19,789 nucleotides of DNA from JALYUA01 sp038203955. Its GTDB lineage: Bacteria > Acidobacteriota > Thermoanaerobaculia > UBA5066 > Gp7-AA6. Shown in pieces: positions 1-8,044 of this stretch. The position numbers and the translations under genes are program-made. Under the pieces are notes generated by a model. It saw only the letters and a list, made by a program, of their open reading frames with translations, was not told where the DNA came from and did not search any database. Position 1 is the stretch's first letter, and the number at the start of each line of letters is the position of its first letter. The stretch is taken from contig JBBRDK010000067.1 in the NCBI GenBank assembly GCA_038203955.1, positions 1 to 19,789 of the forward strand, in the 5' to 3' direction.

Positions 1-1
1 G

Positions 2-418
2 GTCGACTGGCCGGTGGGCCCCGGAGACGCGAAGACCGGACGAAGCGCGTTTACGGCGCACCTGGACTACATCCACTACGACGGCGGCTGCGGGCTGACA
101 CCGGCGGGCGCCCGCGCGGCGAACTGCCTGATCCCGACGCTTTTCCGGCAGCAGGAGCTCTTCACCGACGTCGGCTTCTACTTCAAGCCGATCGAGCTTC
201 AGCCGTTCATTCGCTTCGAGACGGAGAACTTCAAGGACACGATCGACCACGGGCGGAACATCCGCCGCTACATGGGTGGGTTCAACTACTACGTCGCCCA
301 GCAGAACATGAAGATCACGACCGCCTATGAACGAATCGTTCCCGGGTCGCAGCCGGCGACGGCGAAGACGAAGAACTCGAACCACTTCGTCGTTCAGCTT
401 CAGTTCTATTACTTCTAA
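2..418 (+). CDS. Outer-membrane porin, phosphate-selective OprO/OprP-like, C-terminal part
   Basis: This is the 3' end of a gene that begins before the window; the frame is open from base 2 to the TAA at 416-418, giving about 138 residues. The visible part alternates polar and aromatic residues as transmembrane beta-strands do, with stretches such as LQPFIRFETENF and MGGFNYYVAQQNMKITTAYE, and it ends in VQLQFYYF. A terminal Phe after aromatic alternation is the usual BAM recognition signal of outer-membrane barrels. The strand pattern resembles phosphate-selective porin O/P proteins, although many members of that family are not phosphate-specific. The next gene, an ABC binding protein, starts 35 bases later on the same strand with no terminator between, so I infer that the porin admits the solute used by that importer. 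A GTG at base 14 is in frame but is very unlikely to be the real start. Confidence 0.72.
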   Translation, partial: VDWPVGPGDAKTGRSAFTAHLDYIHYDGGCGLTPAGARAANCLIPTLFRQQELFTDVGFYFKPIELQPFIRFETENFKDTIDHGRNIRRYMGGFNYYVAQQNMKITTAYERIVPGSQPATAKTKNSNHFVVQLQFYYF

Positions 419-453
419 TCGGGTGGGACACTTCGGGGGCGAAGGAGGAAGAC

Positions 454-1791
454 ATGTCGAAAAAAAATAAAGAGGGCCTGACCCGCCGGCAGTTCGTCAA
501 GGTCACGGGGACGGGGGCGCTCGCCGCCGGCGTGGGCGCCAACTTCCTGTTTCCCGCGCGCGCGGCGGCGCAGCAGAAGACGCTTCGCATCATCCAGTGG
601 AGCCACTTCGTTCCGGGATACGACAAGTGGTTCGACAACACCTACACCAAGGAATGGGGCGCCAAGAACAACACGAACGTGGTCGTCGACCACATATCGA
701 TCCCCGAGATCAACGCGCGCGCGGCGTCGGAGGTGGCGGCCAAGAAGGGGCACGACCTCTTCATGTTCCTGTCCCCTCCCGCGGCGTACGAGAAGCAGGT
801 GATCGACCACTCCGAGATCTACCAGACCGTCGAGAAGAAGCACGGGAAGAAGATCGACCTGGCGCACAAGTCGACCTATAACCCGAAGACGAAGAAATAC
901 TTCGCGTTCTCCGACTCTTACGTGCCCGATCCCGGAAACTACCGGAAGGATCTCTGGGAGAAGGTCGGATTCCCCAACGGCCCGGACACCTGGGACGACC
1001 TTCGGATCGGTGGAAAGAAGATCAAGGACAGCGTCGGAAATCCGGTCGGGATCGGCCTCTCGCAGGAGCTCGACACCAACATGGCCGTCCGGGCCCTGCT
1101 CTGGTCCTACGGCGGCTCCGAGCAGGATGAAGCGGGCAACGTCACGATCAACTCGAAGCAGACGCTCGAAGCCATCAAGTACATGCGCGCCATGTTCAAG
1201 GAATGCATGACGCCCGAGGTGTTCACCTGGGACCCCTCCTCCAACAACCGCGGGATCCTGGCCGGGAAGCTCTCGTTCGTCGCCAACGCCATCTCGGTCA
1301 CACGGACGGCGGAGAAGGACAACCCGGAGATGTCGAAGAACATCCAGGTGGCGCAGGCGCTGAAGGGGCCGGCGCGCCGGATCGCCGCGGAGCATGTCAT
1401 GGACTGCTACGCGATCTGGAACTTCGCCGAGAACCAGGAGGGCGCCAAACAGTTCCTGGTCGATTACATCGACAACTTCCCCGCGGCTTTCAAGGCGAGC
1501 GAGTTCTACAACTTCCCGTCGTTCCCGTCCACGGTTCCTGACATCAAGGCTCTGCTCGCCAACGACCCGAAGGCCGTGCCCAACGACAAGTACAAGGTCC
1601 TCTCGAACGTCCTCGACTGGGCGACGAACGTCGGGTACCCGGGATACGCGACCGCGGGGATCGACGAGGTCTTCAACACCTTCGTCCTGCCGACGATGTT
1701 TGCTCGGGCCGCGCGCGACGAGGTCACGCCGGAAGAAGCCGTGAAGACGGCGGAAGCGGAGATCAAGCGCATTTTCGCGAAATGGAAGTAA
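454..1791 (+). CDS. Tat-exported ABC solute-binding protein, family 1
   Basis: This 445-residue protein is the periplasmic binding component of a carbohydrate-type ABC importer. Residues 11-17 read TRRQFVK, a twin-arginine motif, followed by a hydrophobic stretch (TGALAAGVGANFLF) and a likely cleavage site after the Ala-rich run near residue 40. Tat export suggests that it folds in the cytoplasm before secretion. The mature part starts LRIIQWSHFVPGYDKWF, a beginning I associate with family-1 binding proteins. The length of about 400 mature residues is normal. The ATG is preceded by GGAGGA at 444-449. The ATPase and two permeases follow directly, so it supplies their substrate. The solute cannot be read from sequence; sugar, polyol or glycerol-phosphate-like compounds are candidates. 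Confidence 0.9.
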   Translation: MSKKNKEGLTRRQFVKVTGTGALAAGVGANFLFPARAAAQQKTLRIIQWSHFVPGYDKWFDNTYTKEWGAKNNTNVVVDHISIPEINARAASEVAAKKGHDLFMFLSPPAAYEKQVIDHSEIYQTVEKKHGKKIDLAHKSTYNPKTKKYFAFSDSYVPDPGNYRKDLWEKVGFPNGPDTWDDLRIGGKKIKDSVGNPVGIGLSQELDTNMAVRALLWSYGGSEQDEAGNVTINSKQTLEAIKYMRAMFKECMTPEVFTWDPSSNNRGILAGKLSFVANAISVTRTAEKDNPEMSKNIQVAQALKGPARRIAAEHVMDCYAIWNFAENQEGAKQFLVDYIDNFPAAFKASEFYNFPSFPSTVPDIKALLANDPKAVPNDKYKVLSNVLDWATNVGYPGYATAGIDEVFNTFVLPTMFARAARDEVTPEEAVKTAEAEIKRIFAKWK

Positions 1792-1812
1792 GAAGGTAAG
1801 CTCACCCGCGCC

Positions 1813-2895
1813 ATGGCCATAGTCCAGACGCGGGCGCTGACCAAAGTCTTCAAAAAAGGGGAGCTCGGCGCCGTCAACAGCGTCGACCTGGAGAGCCGGG
1901 AGGGCGAGTTTCTCGTCCTCCTCGGCCCGTCCGGGTCCGGCAAGACCACTCTCCTCCGCATGATCGCCGGGCTCGAGGAACCGACCTCGGGCGAGATCCT
2001 GATCGGCGGCCGCGTCGTCAACGACATGACGCCCCGGGAGCGCCGGATCGCCATGGTCTTCCAGAGCTACGCGCTCTACCCCCACCTGACAGTGTTTGGC
2101 AACATCGTTTTCCCCCTGAAGGCCCAGGGCATGGAGAAGGGCGAGCGGCAGAAGAAGGCGGAATGGGCGGCCGGTCTGCTCGGTATCGGCCATCTGATGC
2201 ACCGCAAACCGAGGGAACTGTCGGGCGGCGAACGGCAGCGAGTCGCGCTCGCGCGCGCGATCGTGCGCGAGCCGGCGCTCTTCCTCCTGGACGAACCGCT
2301 CTCGAACCTGGACGCGAAGCTCCGCGCTTCGGCGCGCACCGAGCTCGAACAGTTTCAGAGACGCGTCGCGACCACGACCATCTACGTCACGCACGATCAG
2401 GTCGAAGCCATGGCCATGGGGGACCGGGTCGTCGTCATGAACAAGGGGCTGGTCCGGCAGATCGGCACGCCCGCGGAGGTCTACGACGAACCCGCCGACA
2501 CGTTCGTCGCCACCTTTCTCGGCTCGCCTCCGATGAATCTGATCGACATCGGGGAGGCGACGGTCGGATTCCGGCCCGAGCATTTCTTCCCGGTGAGCCA
2601 CCTGGCGGGACAGGCAGCGGTCCCCGCGGACATGCGGGAAGACGCGCGGGTGGGCCCCTACGTCCCGCTGCGGTTCCTGATCAGCCACGAGGAGTACCTG
2701 GGCGCGGAACGGATTCTCTACGGCAAGCTGGAGGGCGGGCGTTTCGACGGCAAGCCCGCCGTCTCACGGATGTCCTCGACGCACGGCGCCGTCTTCGAGA
2801 GCGGCTCCGTGCACGCGTTTGCGGTCCGGAAGGGGGATCTCAAGTTCTTCCACCGGGAGCAGGGCACCCGGACACAACCCGTTCCGCTCTCATGA
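1813..2895 (+). CDS. ABC importer ATPase, MalK/UgpC type
   Basis: This 360-residue cytoplasmic ATPase powers the importer. It has Walker A GPSGSGKTT at residues 38-46, Q-loop Gln84, ABC signature LSGGERQR at 136-143, Walker B FLLDE at 157-161, a D-loop in SNLDAKLR, and the switch His in YVTHDQ at 191-196. The region after about residue 235 is the TOBE/OB extension typical of MalK and UgpC, with the GFRPEH motif. All catalytic residues are present. It starts 21 bases after the binding-protein stop, with a modest GAAGG-like site upstream. Its TGA overlaps the ATG of the first permease as ATGA, so translation is probably coupled. MalK-type ATPases can serve several importers, so the assignment to this one rests on adjacency. 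Confidence 0.95.
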   Translation: MAIVQTRALTKVFKKGELGAVNSVDLESREGEFLVLLGPSGSGKTTLLRMIAGLEEPTSGEILIGGRVVNDMTPRERRIAMVFQSYALYPHLTVFGNIVFPLKAQGMEKGERQKKAEWAAGLLGIGHLMHRKPRELSGGERQRVALARAIVREPALFLLDEPLSNLDAKLRASARTELEQFQRRVATTTIYVTHDQVEAMAMGDRVVVMNKGLVRQIGTPAEVYDEPADTFVATFLGSPPMNLIDIGEATVGFRPEHFFPVSHLAGQAAVPADMREDARVGPYVPLRFLISHEEYLGAERILYGKLEGGRFDGKPAVSRMSSTHGAVFESGSVHAFAVRKGDLKFFHREQGTRTQPVPLS

Positions 2896-3779
2896 GCGCC
2901 CTCGGCCGGCAGCGCTGGCTGGGGCCGGCCATGTTCCTGCCGGCGATCCTGTACGTCGTCGCGCTGGTCGGCGTTCCGTTCGTGCTCGCTTTCCTCTACA
3001 GCGTCGGAGACGTCAAGGTCGGGAGCGTCGGGTACCACTTCGTCGGCCTCGCGAACTTCAAGTCCGTCCTGCAGAGCCCGACCTTTCTCCGGTCGCTTCG
3101 GAACTCGTTCGTCTTCACCATCGCGTCGCAGATCCTCGTGCTCCTCGGCGCCAACATCCTCGCGATGGCGTTGAAGAACGTGTTTCCGGGCCGGCGATTC
3201 GTCCGCTTCCTGATCCTCCTCCCCTGGGTCGCGCCGGTGTCGATCGGTTCGATCGGGTGGAAGTGGATCCTCGACTCGCTCTACAGCGTTATCAACTGGG
3301 TGCTCATCCGGTTTCACCTGGTGAACGAATTCTCGCCGCCGATGTACCTGGGCGAGCCGAAGCTCGCGATGATCTCCGTGATCCTCGTGCACACGTGGCA
3401 CATGCTCCCGTTCGCGACGGTCATCATCCTGGCGGGCTGGACGGCCATCCCGAAGGACATCCCCGAGGCCGCGGCCGTCGACGGCGCCCGGTTCTTCCGG
3501 AGGCTGTTCCAGATCGAGCTGCCGATGATGCTCCCGATCATCAACGTCGCGGTCCTCTTCGGAGTGATCTTCACGTTCACCGACATGACGGTCGTGTACA
3601 TCCTGACTCGCGGCGGGCCGTACGATACGACCCAGGTCCTGCCGTCGCAGGCGTTTTTCACCGGCATCCTGGGAAGCGACCTCGCGGAGGGCGCCGCGAT
3701 CTCGCTCTTCCTGGTCCCCCTTCTGGTCGTCGTCGCCTGGCTCATGCTGCGCACGGCCCATCGCGCCGAAGTCACCTAG
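2892..3779 (+). CDS. ABC importer permease 1, MalF/UgpA type
   Basis: This 295-residue inner-membrane protein belongs to the binding-protein-dependent transport permease family. It has hydrophobic segments at about residues 12-36, 72-95, 104-124, 158-182, 213-235 and 264-288, fitting six helices. The EAA loop that contacts the ATPase is seen as PEAAAVDGARFFRRLFQIEL at 191-210, with the conserved Gly and a following Pro. The reading frame stays open far upstream through the ATPase gene, but that part is an overlapping-frame artefact: the ATG at 2892 overlaps the ATPase stop (ATGA), and the protein from there has normal family length. It would pair with the second permease to form the channel. 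Confidence 0.93.
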   Translation: MSALGRQRWLGPAMFLPAILYVVALVGVPFVLAFLYSVGDVKVGSVGYHFVGLANFKSVLQSPTFLRSLRNSFVFTIASQILVLLGANILAMALKNVFPGRRFVRFLILLPWVAPVSIGSIGWKWILDSLYSVINWVLIRFHLVNEFSPPMYLGEPKLAMISVILVHTWHMLPFATVIILAGWTAIPKDIPEAAAVDGARFFRRLFQIELPMMLPIINVAVLFGVIFTFTDMTVVYILTRGGPYDTTQVLPSQAFFTGILGSDLAEGAAISLFLVPLLVVVAWLMLRTAHRAEVT

Positions 3780-3790
3780 GAGTTGCCGTC

Positions 3791-3838
3791 ATGCCCTCCT
3801 GCGCGCCGGCGATTCTCAATCCGCGGACAGCCTCCTAG
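3791..3838 (+). other. Possible 15-codon leader ORF in frame with permease 2
   Basis: The 59-base gap between the two permeases holds a 15-codon ORF. It starts at an ATG preceded by AGGAG at 3779-3783, and it ends in TAG at 3836-3838, directly touching and in frame with the ATG of permease 2. Permease 2 itself has no recognisable Shine-Dalgarno; the bases before it read GCCTCCTAG. The ORF may therefore deliver ribosomes for reinitiation, or it may be chance. I see no conserved peptide feature. Confidence 0.25.
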
Positions 3839-4690
3839 ATGGCCGTCGGTCTGAAGGCCCGGCAGGGATTCGGACGGGCGGTGCACGTCTTCGTGCTCCT
3901 CTTCTACTCGGTCGCCCTCGGGTTCCCGTTCTACTGGATGGTGATCACGAGCTTCAAGCAGAACCCCGACCTCTACAACCTGAAGAACAACCCGTTCATC
4001 TTCAACATGAAGCCCACGGTGGAGCACGTGACGTTCCTCTTTCGGGAGACGCTCTTCCTGCGGTGGCTGGGGAACACCCTCTTTGCGGGAATCTGCGTCG
4101 TCACCATCACCCTGCTGCTCGCGGTCCCGGCGGCCTACGCGCTGACGCGGATCACGGGACGCTGGGGAGGGCACGTCGGGATCGCGATCTTCCTGACGTA
4201 TCTCGTCCCGCCGACGCTGCTGTTCATTCCGCTTTCGCGGATCGTCGCCCTTCTGGGACTGCAGGACACCCTCTGGTCGATCATCGTCGTGTACCCGAGC
4301 TTCACGATCCCGTTCTCGATCTGGCTCCTGATGGGCTTTTTCAAGTCGATTCCGCGCGAGCTCGAGGACGCGGCGATGGTGGACGGCCTGACGCGCTTCC
4401 AGGCGTTCATCAAGCTCGTGATCCCGATCTCCGTCTCGGGGATCCTGACGGTCGTAATCTTCACCTTCACGCTCGTCACTCAGGAGTTCGTCTACGCGCT
4501 GACGTTCATCTCCTCGGCTTCCCACCAGACCGTCGGCGTCGGCGTTCCGATCTACCTCGTCCGCGGAGACGTGTATTACTGGGGCTCGCTGATGGCGGCC
4601 TGCCTGATCTCGGCGCTCCCGATCGGGATCCTTTACAACCTGTTTCTGGACAGGTTCATCGCCGGATTTACCGTCGGGTCGGTGAAATGA
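3839..4690 (+). CDS. ABC importer permease 2, MalG/UgpE type
   Basis: This 283-residue inner-membrane protein is the partner of permease 1. Hydrophobic segments lie at about residues 13-37, 78-104, 112-139, 142-166, 193-216 and 251-273. The EAA loop reads LEDAAMVDGLTRFQAFIKL at 175-193, followed by VIP, matching the family pattern in which Gly and Pro are spaced for docking the ATPase. The C-terminus LFLDRFIAGFTVGSVK is the normal MalG-type ending, where IxGFTxGxVK is a recurrent pattern. The gene is the last of the importer operon, and its TGA is the first base of an inverted heptamer repeat that may terminate it. The start lacks a clear Shine-Dalgarno and directly follows an in-frame TAG. 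Confidence 0.93.
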   Translation: MAVGLKARQGFGRAVHVFVLLFYSVALGFPFYWMVITSFKQNPDLYNLKNNPFIFNMKPTVEHVTFLFRETLFLRWLGNTLFAGICVVTITLLLAVPAAYALTRITGRWGGHVGIAIFLTYLVPPTLLFIPLSRIVALLGLQDTLWSIIVVYPSFTIPFSIWLLMGFFKSIPRELEDAAMVDGLTRFQAFIKLVIPISVSGILTVVIFTFTLVTQEFVYALTFISSASHQTVGVGVPIYLVRGDVYYWGSLMAACLISALPIGILYNLFLDRFIAGFTVGSVK

Positions 4691-4750
4691 GTTTTCAGTT
4701 CTCAGTCTCAGTTTGGCGCACTCATAACTGATGACTGATAACTGACAACT
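4690..4750. repeat. Heptamer repeat array forming an inverted repeat between convergent genes
   Basis: The left half runs in 7-base steps beginning AGTT (AGTTTTC, AGTTCTC), and the right half in steps of ACT (ACTCATA, ACTGATG, ACTGATA, ACTGACA). The two halves are complementary: bases 4690-4706 match the reverse complement of 4734-4750 at 15 of 17 positions. The loop contains TGGCGCACTC. The array fills the whole 58-base gap between permease 2 (plus) and aguA (minus) and touches both stop codons. A hairpin here could end transcription from both sides, although there is no U-tract, so Rho-independent termination is not demonstrated. Confidence 0.75.
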
Positions 4751-5780
4751 ATCCGGGCTGCTGCCGTGTGAGGCAGTGGACGGTGCCCAGCCCCCACACG
4801 AGATCGACGGCGTGGATCCCGACGACGGGACGGTCGAAGAGCTCGGCGAGGATTCCCAGAGCGATCCGGTCGTTCGGGTCGTTGAACGTCGGCACGAGCA
4901 CGGCGCCGTTGGAGACGTAGAAGTTGGCGTACGAGGCGGGGAGCCGCCGGCCGTCGAAGTGGACCGGCGCCGGCATCGGAAGGAAGACGACGTCCGGGCG
5001 CGACCCGTTCTCGAGCCGAGAGCCCTCGAGCCGCTCGCGGTTTTCCTCGAGCGCCCGATAGTTCTGTTCCGTCCGGCGCTCCTCGCGGCAGAGGACCACC
5101 GTGCGCGGGCCGGTGAAGCGGCAGAAGTCGTCCACGTGCCCGTGCGTGTCGTCGCCCGCGATCCCGTGCCCGAGCCAGATCACGTTGGCGGCTCCGAGAG
5201 TGTCGCGAAACACGCGCTCGTAGCCCCTGCGGCCCATCCCGGGATTCCGGACCTGGACAAACGGGTCGAGCAGACATTCTTCGGTCGAGATCAGCGTTCC
5301 CAGCCCGTTGACTTCGATCGCGCCGCCCTCGAGAACGACCTCGCGCTCCCCTTCGGCCTCCACGGCGGGGAGGAGGCGGAGCCCGAGGGCCCGGGCGACG
5401 CGCTCCGGGACGCGGTCGTCGCGGCGCCAGTCCGGATACTTCGCCCAGCCGTTGAACCTGAAGCGGCGGATGGCGAGCTCCCGGCGCGGAGAGGCGCCGA
5501 CGACGAAGGCGGGCCCGGAATCCCGTGTCCACCCGCGGTCGGTCGGGACGCGGAAGAACTCGACGCCGGGAACGTCCAGACCGGACCGCCGCAGGACGCG
5601 CCGCGCCCGGGCCTCGTGAGCGGCGGAGTTCACCAGGATGCGAAGGCTCTCGCCCAGGAGGATCCCTCGGGAGATCTCCGCGTAGGCCCACGGGATGGGA
5701 CCGAAACGCCCCGGCCAGTCCGACGCGTTATGCGGCCAGCCGATCCAGGTCGCCTCGTGCGGCTCCCATTCGGCGGGCAT
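4749..5780 (-). CDS. aguA: Agmatine deiminase (agmatine iminohydrolase)
   Basis: This enzyme of the peptidyl-arginine-deiminase fold hydrolyses agmatine to N-carbamoylputrescine and ammonia. The protein is 343 residues, normal for the family. Recognisable landmarks are MPAEWEPHEATWIGWPHN at the N-terminus, the substrate-binding GWTRDSGP at 83-90, EGGAIEVNG at 151-159, GDDTHGHVDD at 209-218 with the catalytic His, and GTVHCLTRQQP at 332-342 with the nucleophile Cys336. I chose the ATG at 5780 because the family typically starts with this PAEWEPHEATW segment; the open frame upstream lies over aguB and is a shadow. The gene follows aguB after 38 bases, and the two would act in sequence to give putrescine. 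No strong Shine-Dalgarno is visible, so coupling to aguB is possible. Confidence 0.95.
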   Translation of the reverse strand: MPAEWEPHEATWIGWPHNASDWPGRFGPIPWAYAEISRGILLGESLRILVNSAAHEARARRVLRRSGLDVPGVEFFRVPTDRGWTRDSGPAFVVGASPRRELAIRRFRFNGWAKYPDWRRDDRVPERVARALGLRLLPAVEAEGEREVVLEGGAIEVNGLGTLISTEECLLDPFVQVRNPGMGRRGYERVFRDTLGAANVIWLGHGIAGDDTHGHVDDFCRFTGPRTVVLCREERRTEQNYRALEENRERLEGSRLENGSRPDVVFLPMPAPVHFDGRRLPASYANFYVSNGAVLVPTFNDPNDRIALGILAELFDRPVVGIHAVDLVWGLGTVHCLTRQQPG

Positions 5781-5818
5781 CGAGAAGCCGTTCGCGGGAA
5801 GGCGGCGGCGCGAAGGGG

Positions 5819-6742
5819 TCAGCGGCGCTCGCCCCAGGGCTCGCCGGCGAGGAATCTCGACGTGATGCCGCCGTACGCGTCGATCCGCCTGTCCCGCAGA
5901 AACGGCCAGTTGCGGCGGACGTCTTCGATTCGCGCCGGGCTCACCTCGGCCATCAGGATTTCCTCCCGATCGGCGGATGCCTGCGCGAGGATGACGCCCT
6001 GCGGATCGGCGATGAACGAATTCCCCCAGAAGTCGATCCCCGCCCCGCCTCCCTCGGGCGTCTCGTGCCCCACGCGGTTGACGGCCCCGAGGTAGAGGCC
6101 GTTGGCGATCGCGTGTCCGCGCTGCACGGTGCGCCAGGCGTCGAGCTGCGCCGCGCCGTGCTCCGCTTTTTCGTGAGGGTGCCAGCCGATTGCCGTCGGA
6201 TAGAAGAGCACGCTGGCGCCGTGAAGCGCCGCCAGCCGCGCGCCCTCCGGATACCACTGGTCCCAGCAGATCAGCGTCGAGATCCGTCCGGGCTCGACGT
6301 CGAAGGCGGGGAACCCGAGGTCGCCGGGGGCGAAGTAGAACTTCTCGTAGTACGCGGGGTCGTCCGGGATGTGCATTTTGCGATAGACGCCCGCGATGCG
6401 CCCGTCGGCGTCGATGACCGCGGCGCTGTTGTGGTACAGCCCCGGGGCCCGGCGCTCGAAGACCGGCGCGACGACGGCGACACCGCCGCGGCGGGCGGCT
6501 TCGGCGAGCCTTTCCGTGGTGGGGCCCGGCAGCGATTCCGCGAGGTCGAACGTGGCGGGGTCTTCTTTCTGACAGAAGTACTGCGACCGGAAGAGCTCCG
6601 GCAGACAGACGACGGCGGCGCCGCCCCGAGCCGCCTCCTCGACTCTCTGCGCGCCCCGCTCGAGGTTTTCATCCGGATCCGGCCCGCACGCCATCTGGAC
6701 GAGCGCGATCGTGAACGGCCGGGAGGGCTGGGCGTTTGGCAC
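5819..6742 (-). CDS. aguB: N-carbamoylputrescine amidase
   Basis: This 307-residue nitrilase-superfamily enzyme converts N-carbamoylputrescine to putrescine, CO2 and ammonia. The Glu-Lys-Cys triad is present: Glu49 in CLPELF, Lys122 in YRKMHIPDD and Cys159 in LICWDQWYPEG. The segments FRSQYFCQ, YYEKFYFAPGD and IDFWGNSFI are typical of the AguB branch of the nitrilases rather than of beta-ureidopropionase. The start is a GTG at 6742, nine bases after the thrC stop, and no better start exists before the first beta-strand (FTIALVQMACG). Next to aguA it completes the two-step agmatine route. No arginine decarboxylase is in the window, so the agmatine source is elsewhere in the genome or outside the cell. 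Confidence 0.95.
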   Translation of the reverse strand: MPNAQPSRPFTIALVQMACGPDPDENLERGAQRVEEAARGGAAVVCLPELFRSQYFCQKEDPATFDLAESLPGPTTERLAEAARRGGVAVVAPVFERRAPGLYHNSAAVIDADGRIAGVYRKMHIPDDPAYYEKFYFAPGDLGFPAFDVEPGRISTLICWDQWYPEGARLAALHGASVLFYPTAIGWHPHEKAEHGAAQLDAWRTVQRGHAIANGLYLGAVNRVGHETPEGGGAGIDFWGNSFIADPQGVILAQASADREEILMAEVSPARIEDVRRNWPFLRDRRIDAYGGITSRFLAGEPWGERR

Positions 6743-6751
6743 GGGTGGATC

Positions 6752-8044
6752 TTAGAGCGTTCCCAAGACCCGCTCGACCTCCAACAGCGAGGGCTCTACC
6801 TCGATCGGCCAATTCGCGCCCGGAGGAGGCGGATCCATTTCCTGGTGGTACGCGAGGATGAGCCCGGGGTCTTTCAGGATGTGCCCGGTGAGCACGGCCA
6901 CGACGGTGTCCTCCGGCCGGATGATTCCCTCGCGGACGAGACGCCGCGCCCCGGCGATCGAGGCCGCGCTGGCCGGCTCGCAGCCGATGCCGGCCGCGTC
7001 GACCGCGGCCTTCGCCTCCAGGATCTCTCGATCGGGGACGTCGGTCACCACCCCCCCGGTGAACCGGATCGCCTCCACGCCGCGCTCGTGCGAGGCGGGA
7101 TCGCCGATGCGGATGGCGGTCGCGAGCGTCTCCGCTTGCACGGGATGCACGCCGGCAAACCCGTCACGGAAGCTAAGCGCGAAGGGGTTCGCTCCGGCCG
7201 CCTGCACGGCGGCGAGCCTCGGAACGCGCGAGATCAGCCCGAGCTCCCGCGCCTCGCGCAGGGCCTTTCCGAACGCGGACGTGTTCCCGAGGTTGCCGGC
7301 CGGAAGAACGATCCAGTCGGGCGCGTCCCACGAGATCTGCTCGAGGGCTTCGAACACGATGGTCTTCTGCCCTTCCAGGCGGAACGGGTTGACGGAGTTC
7401 AAGAGATACACGCCGAGCTTGCGGCTCGCCTCGACTGCCAGCGCGAGGCAGGCGTCGAAGTCTCCGCGCACGATCAGCGTGCGGGCGCCGTACGCGAGCG
7501 TCTGGGCGAGCTTCCCCGCGGCGACCTGCCCGGACGGGACGAACACGAGCGCCGGAATCCCGGCCAGAGCGGCGTAAGCGGCCAGCGAGGCCGAGGTGTT
7601 TCCCGTCGAAGCGCAGGCGACCGCTGCCGCTCCGATGCGCCGCGCCTGCGTGATTCCGACCGTCATTCCGCGGTCCTTGAAAGACCCGGTCGGGTTGTGG
7701 CCTTCGTGCTTCATGGAAAGCCGTAGCAGCCCCGTCCACTTCGAGATCGCCCGGCTCTCCAGGAGCGGCGTGTTCCCCTCGGGATGCGAGACGACGTCCG
7801 CGTCCGCGCCCGGCAGCACGAGCTCGCGATAGCGCCAGACGCCCGAGGCGTCGAGGCCCGTCCGCTTCGCCGACCGCGCGGCGAACAGGTCGGCGAGATC
7901 CGCGCCCCGAAGCTCCGGCAGAGCGTGGTGCACCTCGAGCAGTCCTCCGCACGACGGGCAACGCATTTCCGCGAAGTCGACCGCCGCCTCCCGGCGGCAG
8001 CGCGGGCAGATCTGCCAGCTCCCCCGAAGAGTCGCCTCGCTCAT
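6752..8044 (-). CDS. thrC: Threonine synthase
   Basis: This 430-residue PLP enzyme converts O-phosphohomoserine to threonine, the last step of the pathway. The N-terminus carries a zinc-ribbon-like pair CPRC (13-16) and CPSC (29-32), as in the class of threonine synthases that also share the HPEGNTPLL motif (here at 87-95). The PLP-binding Lys is Lys123 in NPTGSFKDRG. A phosphate-binding Gly-rich loop appears in ASTGNTSAS and PAGNLGNTSA. The ATG at 8044 overlaps the thrB stop as ATGA, so translation is coupled. The protein ends ten bases before the aguB start. The order thrA-thrB-thrC is the classical one, and the enzyme identity is secure. Confidence 0.96.
   Translation of the reverse strand: MSEATLRGSWQICPRCRREAAVDFAEMRCPSCGGLLEVHHALPELRGADLADLFAARSAKRTGLDASGVWRYRELVLPGADADVVSHPEGNTPLLESRAISKWTGLLRLSMKHEGHNPTGSFKDRGMTVGITQARRIGAAAVACASTGNTSASLAAYAALAGIPALVFVPSGQVAAGKLAQTLAYGARTLIVRGDFDACLALAVEASRKLGVYLLNSVNPFRLEGQKTIVFEALEQISWDAPDWIVLPAGNLGNTSAFGKALREARELGLISRVPRLAAVQAAGANPFALSFRDGFAGVHPVQAETLATAIRIGDPASHERGVEAIRFTGGVVTDVPDREILEAKAAVDAAGIGCEPASAASIAGARRLVREGIIRPEDTVVAVLTGHILKDPGLILAYHQEMDPPPPGANWPIEVEPSLLEVERVLGTL

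Noticed and set aside
415..2688. A 757-codon minus-strand open frame opposite the importer genes
   Set aside because: It is a mirror of the binding protein and ATPase genes, with low-complexity composition and no recognisable motif.
5525..7726. Long plus-strand open frame across aguA, aguB and thrC
   Set aside because: It is antisense to three well-identified enzymes and has no domain of its own.
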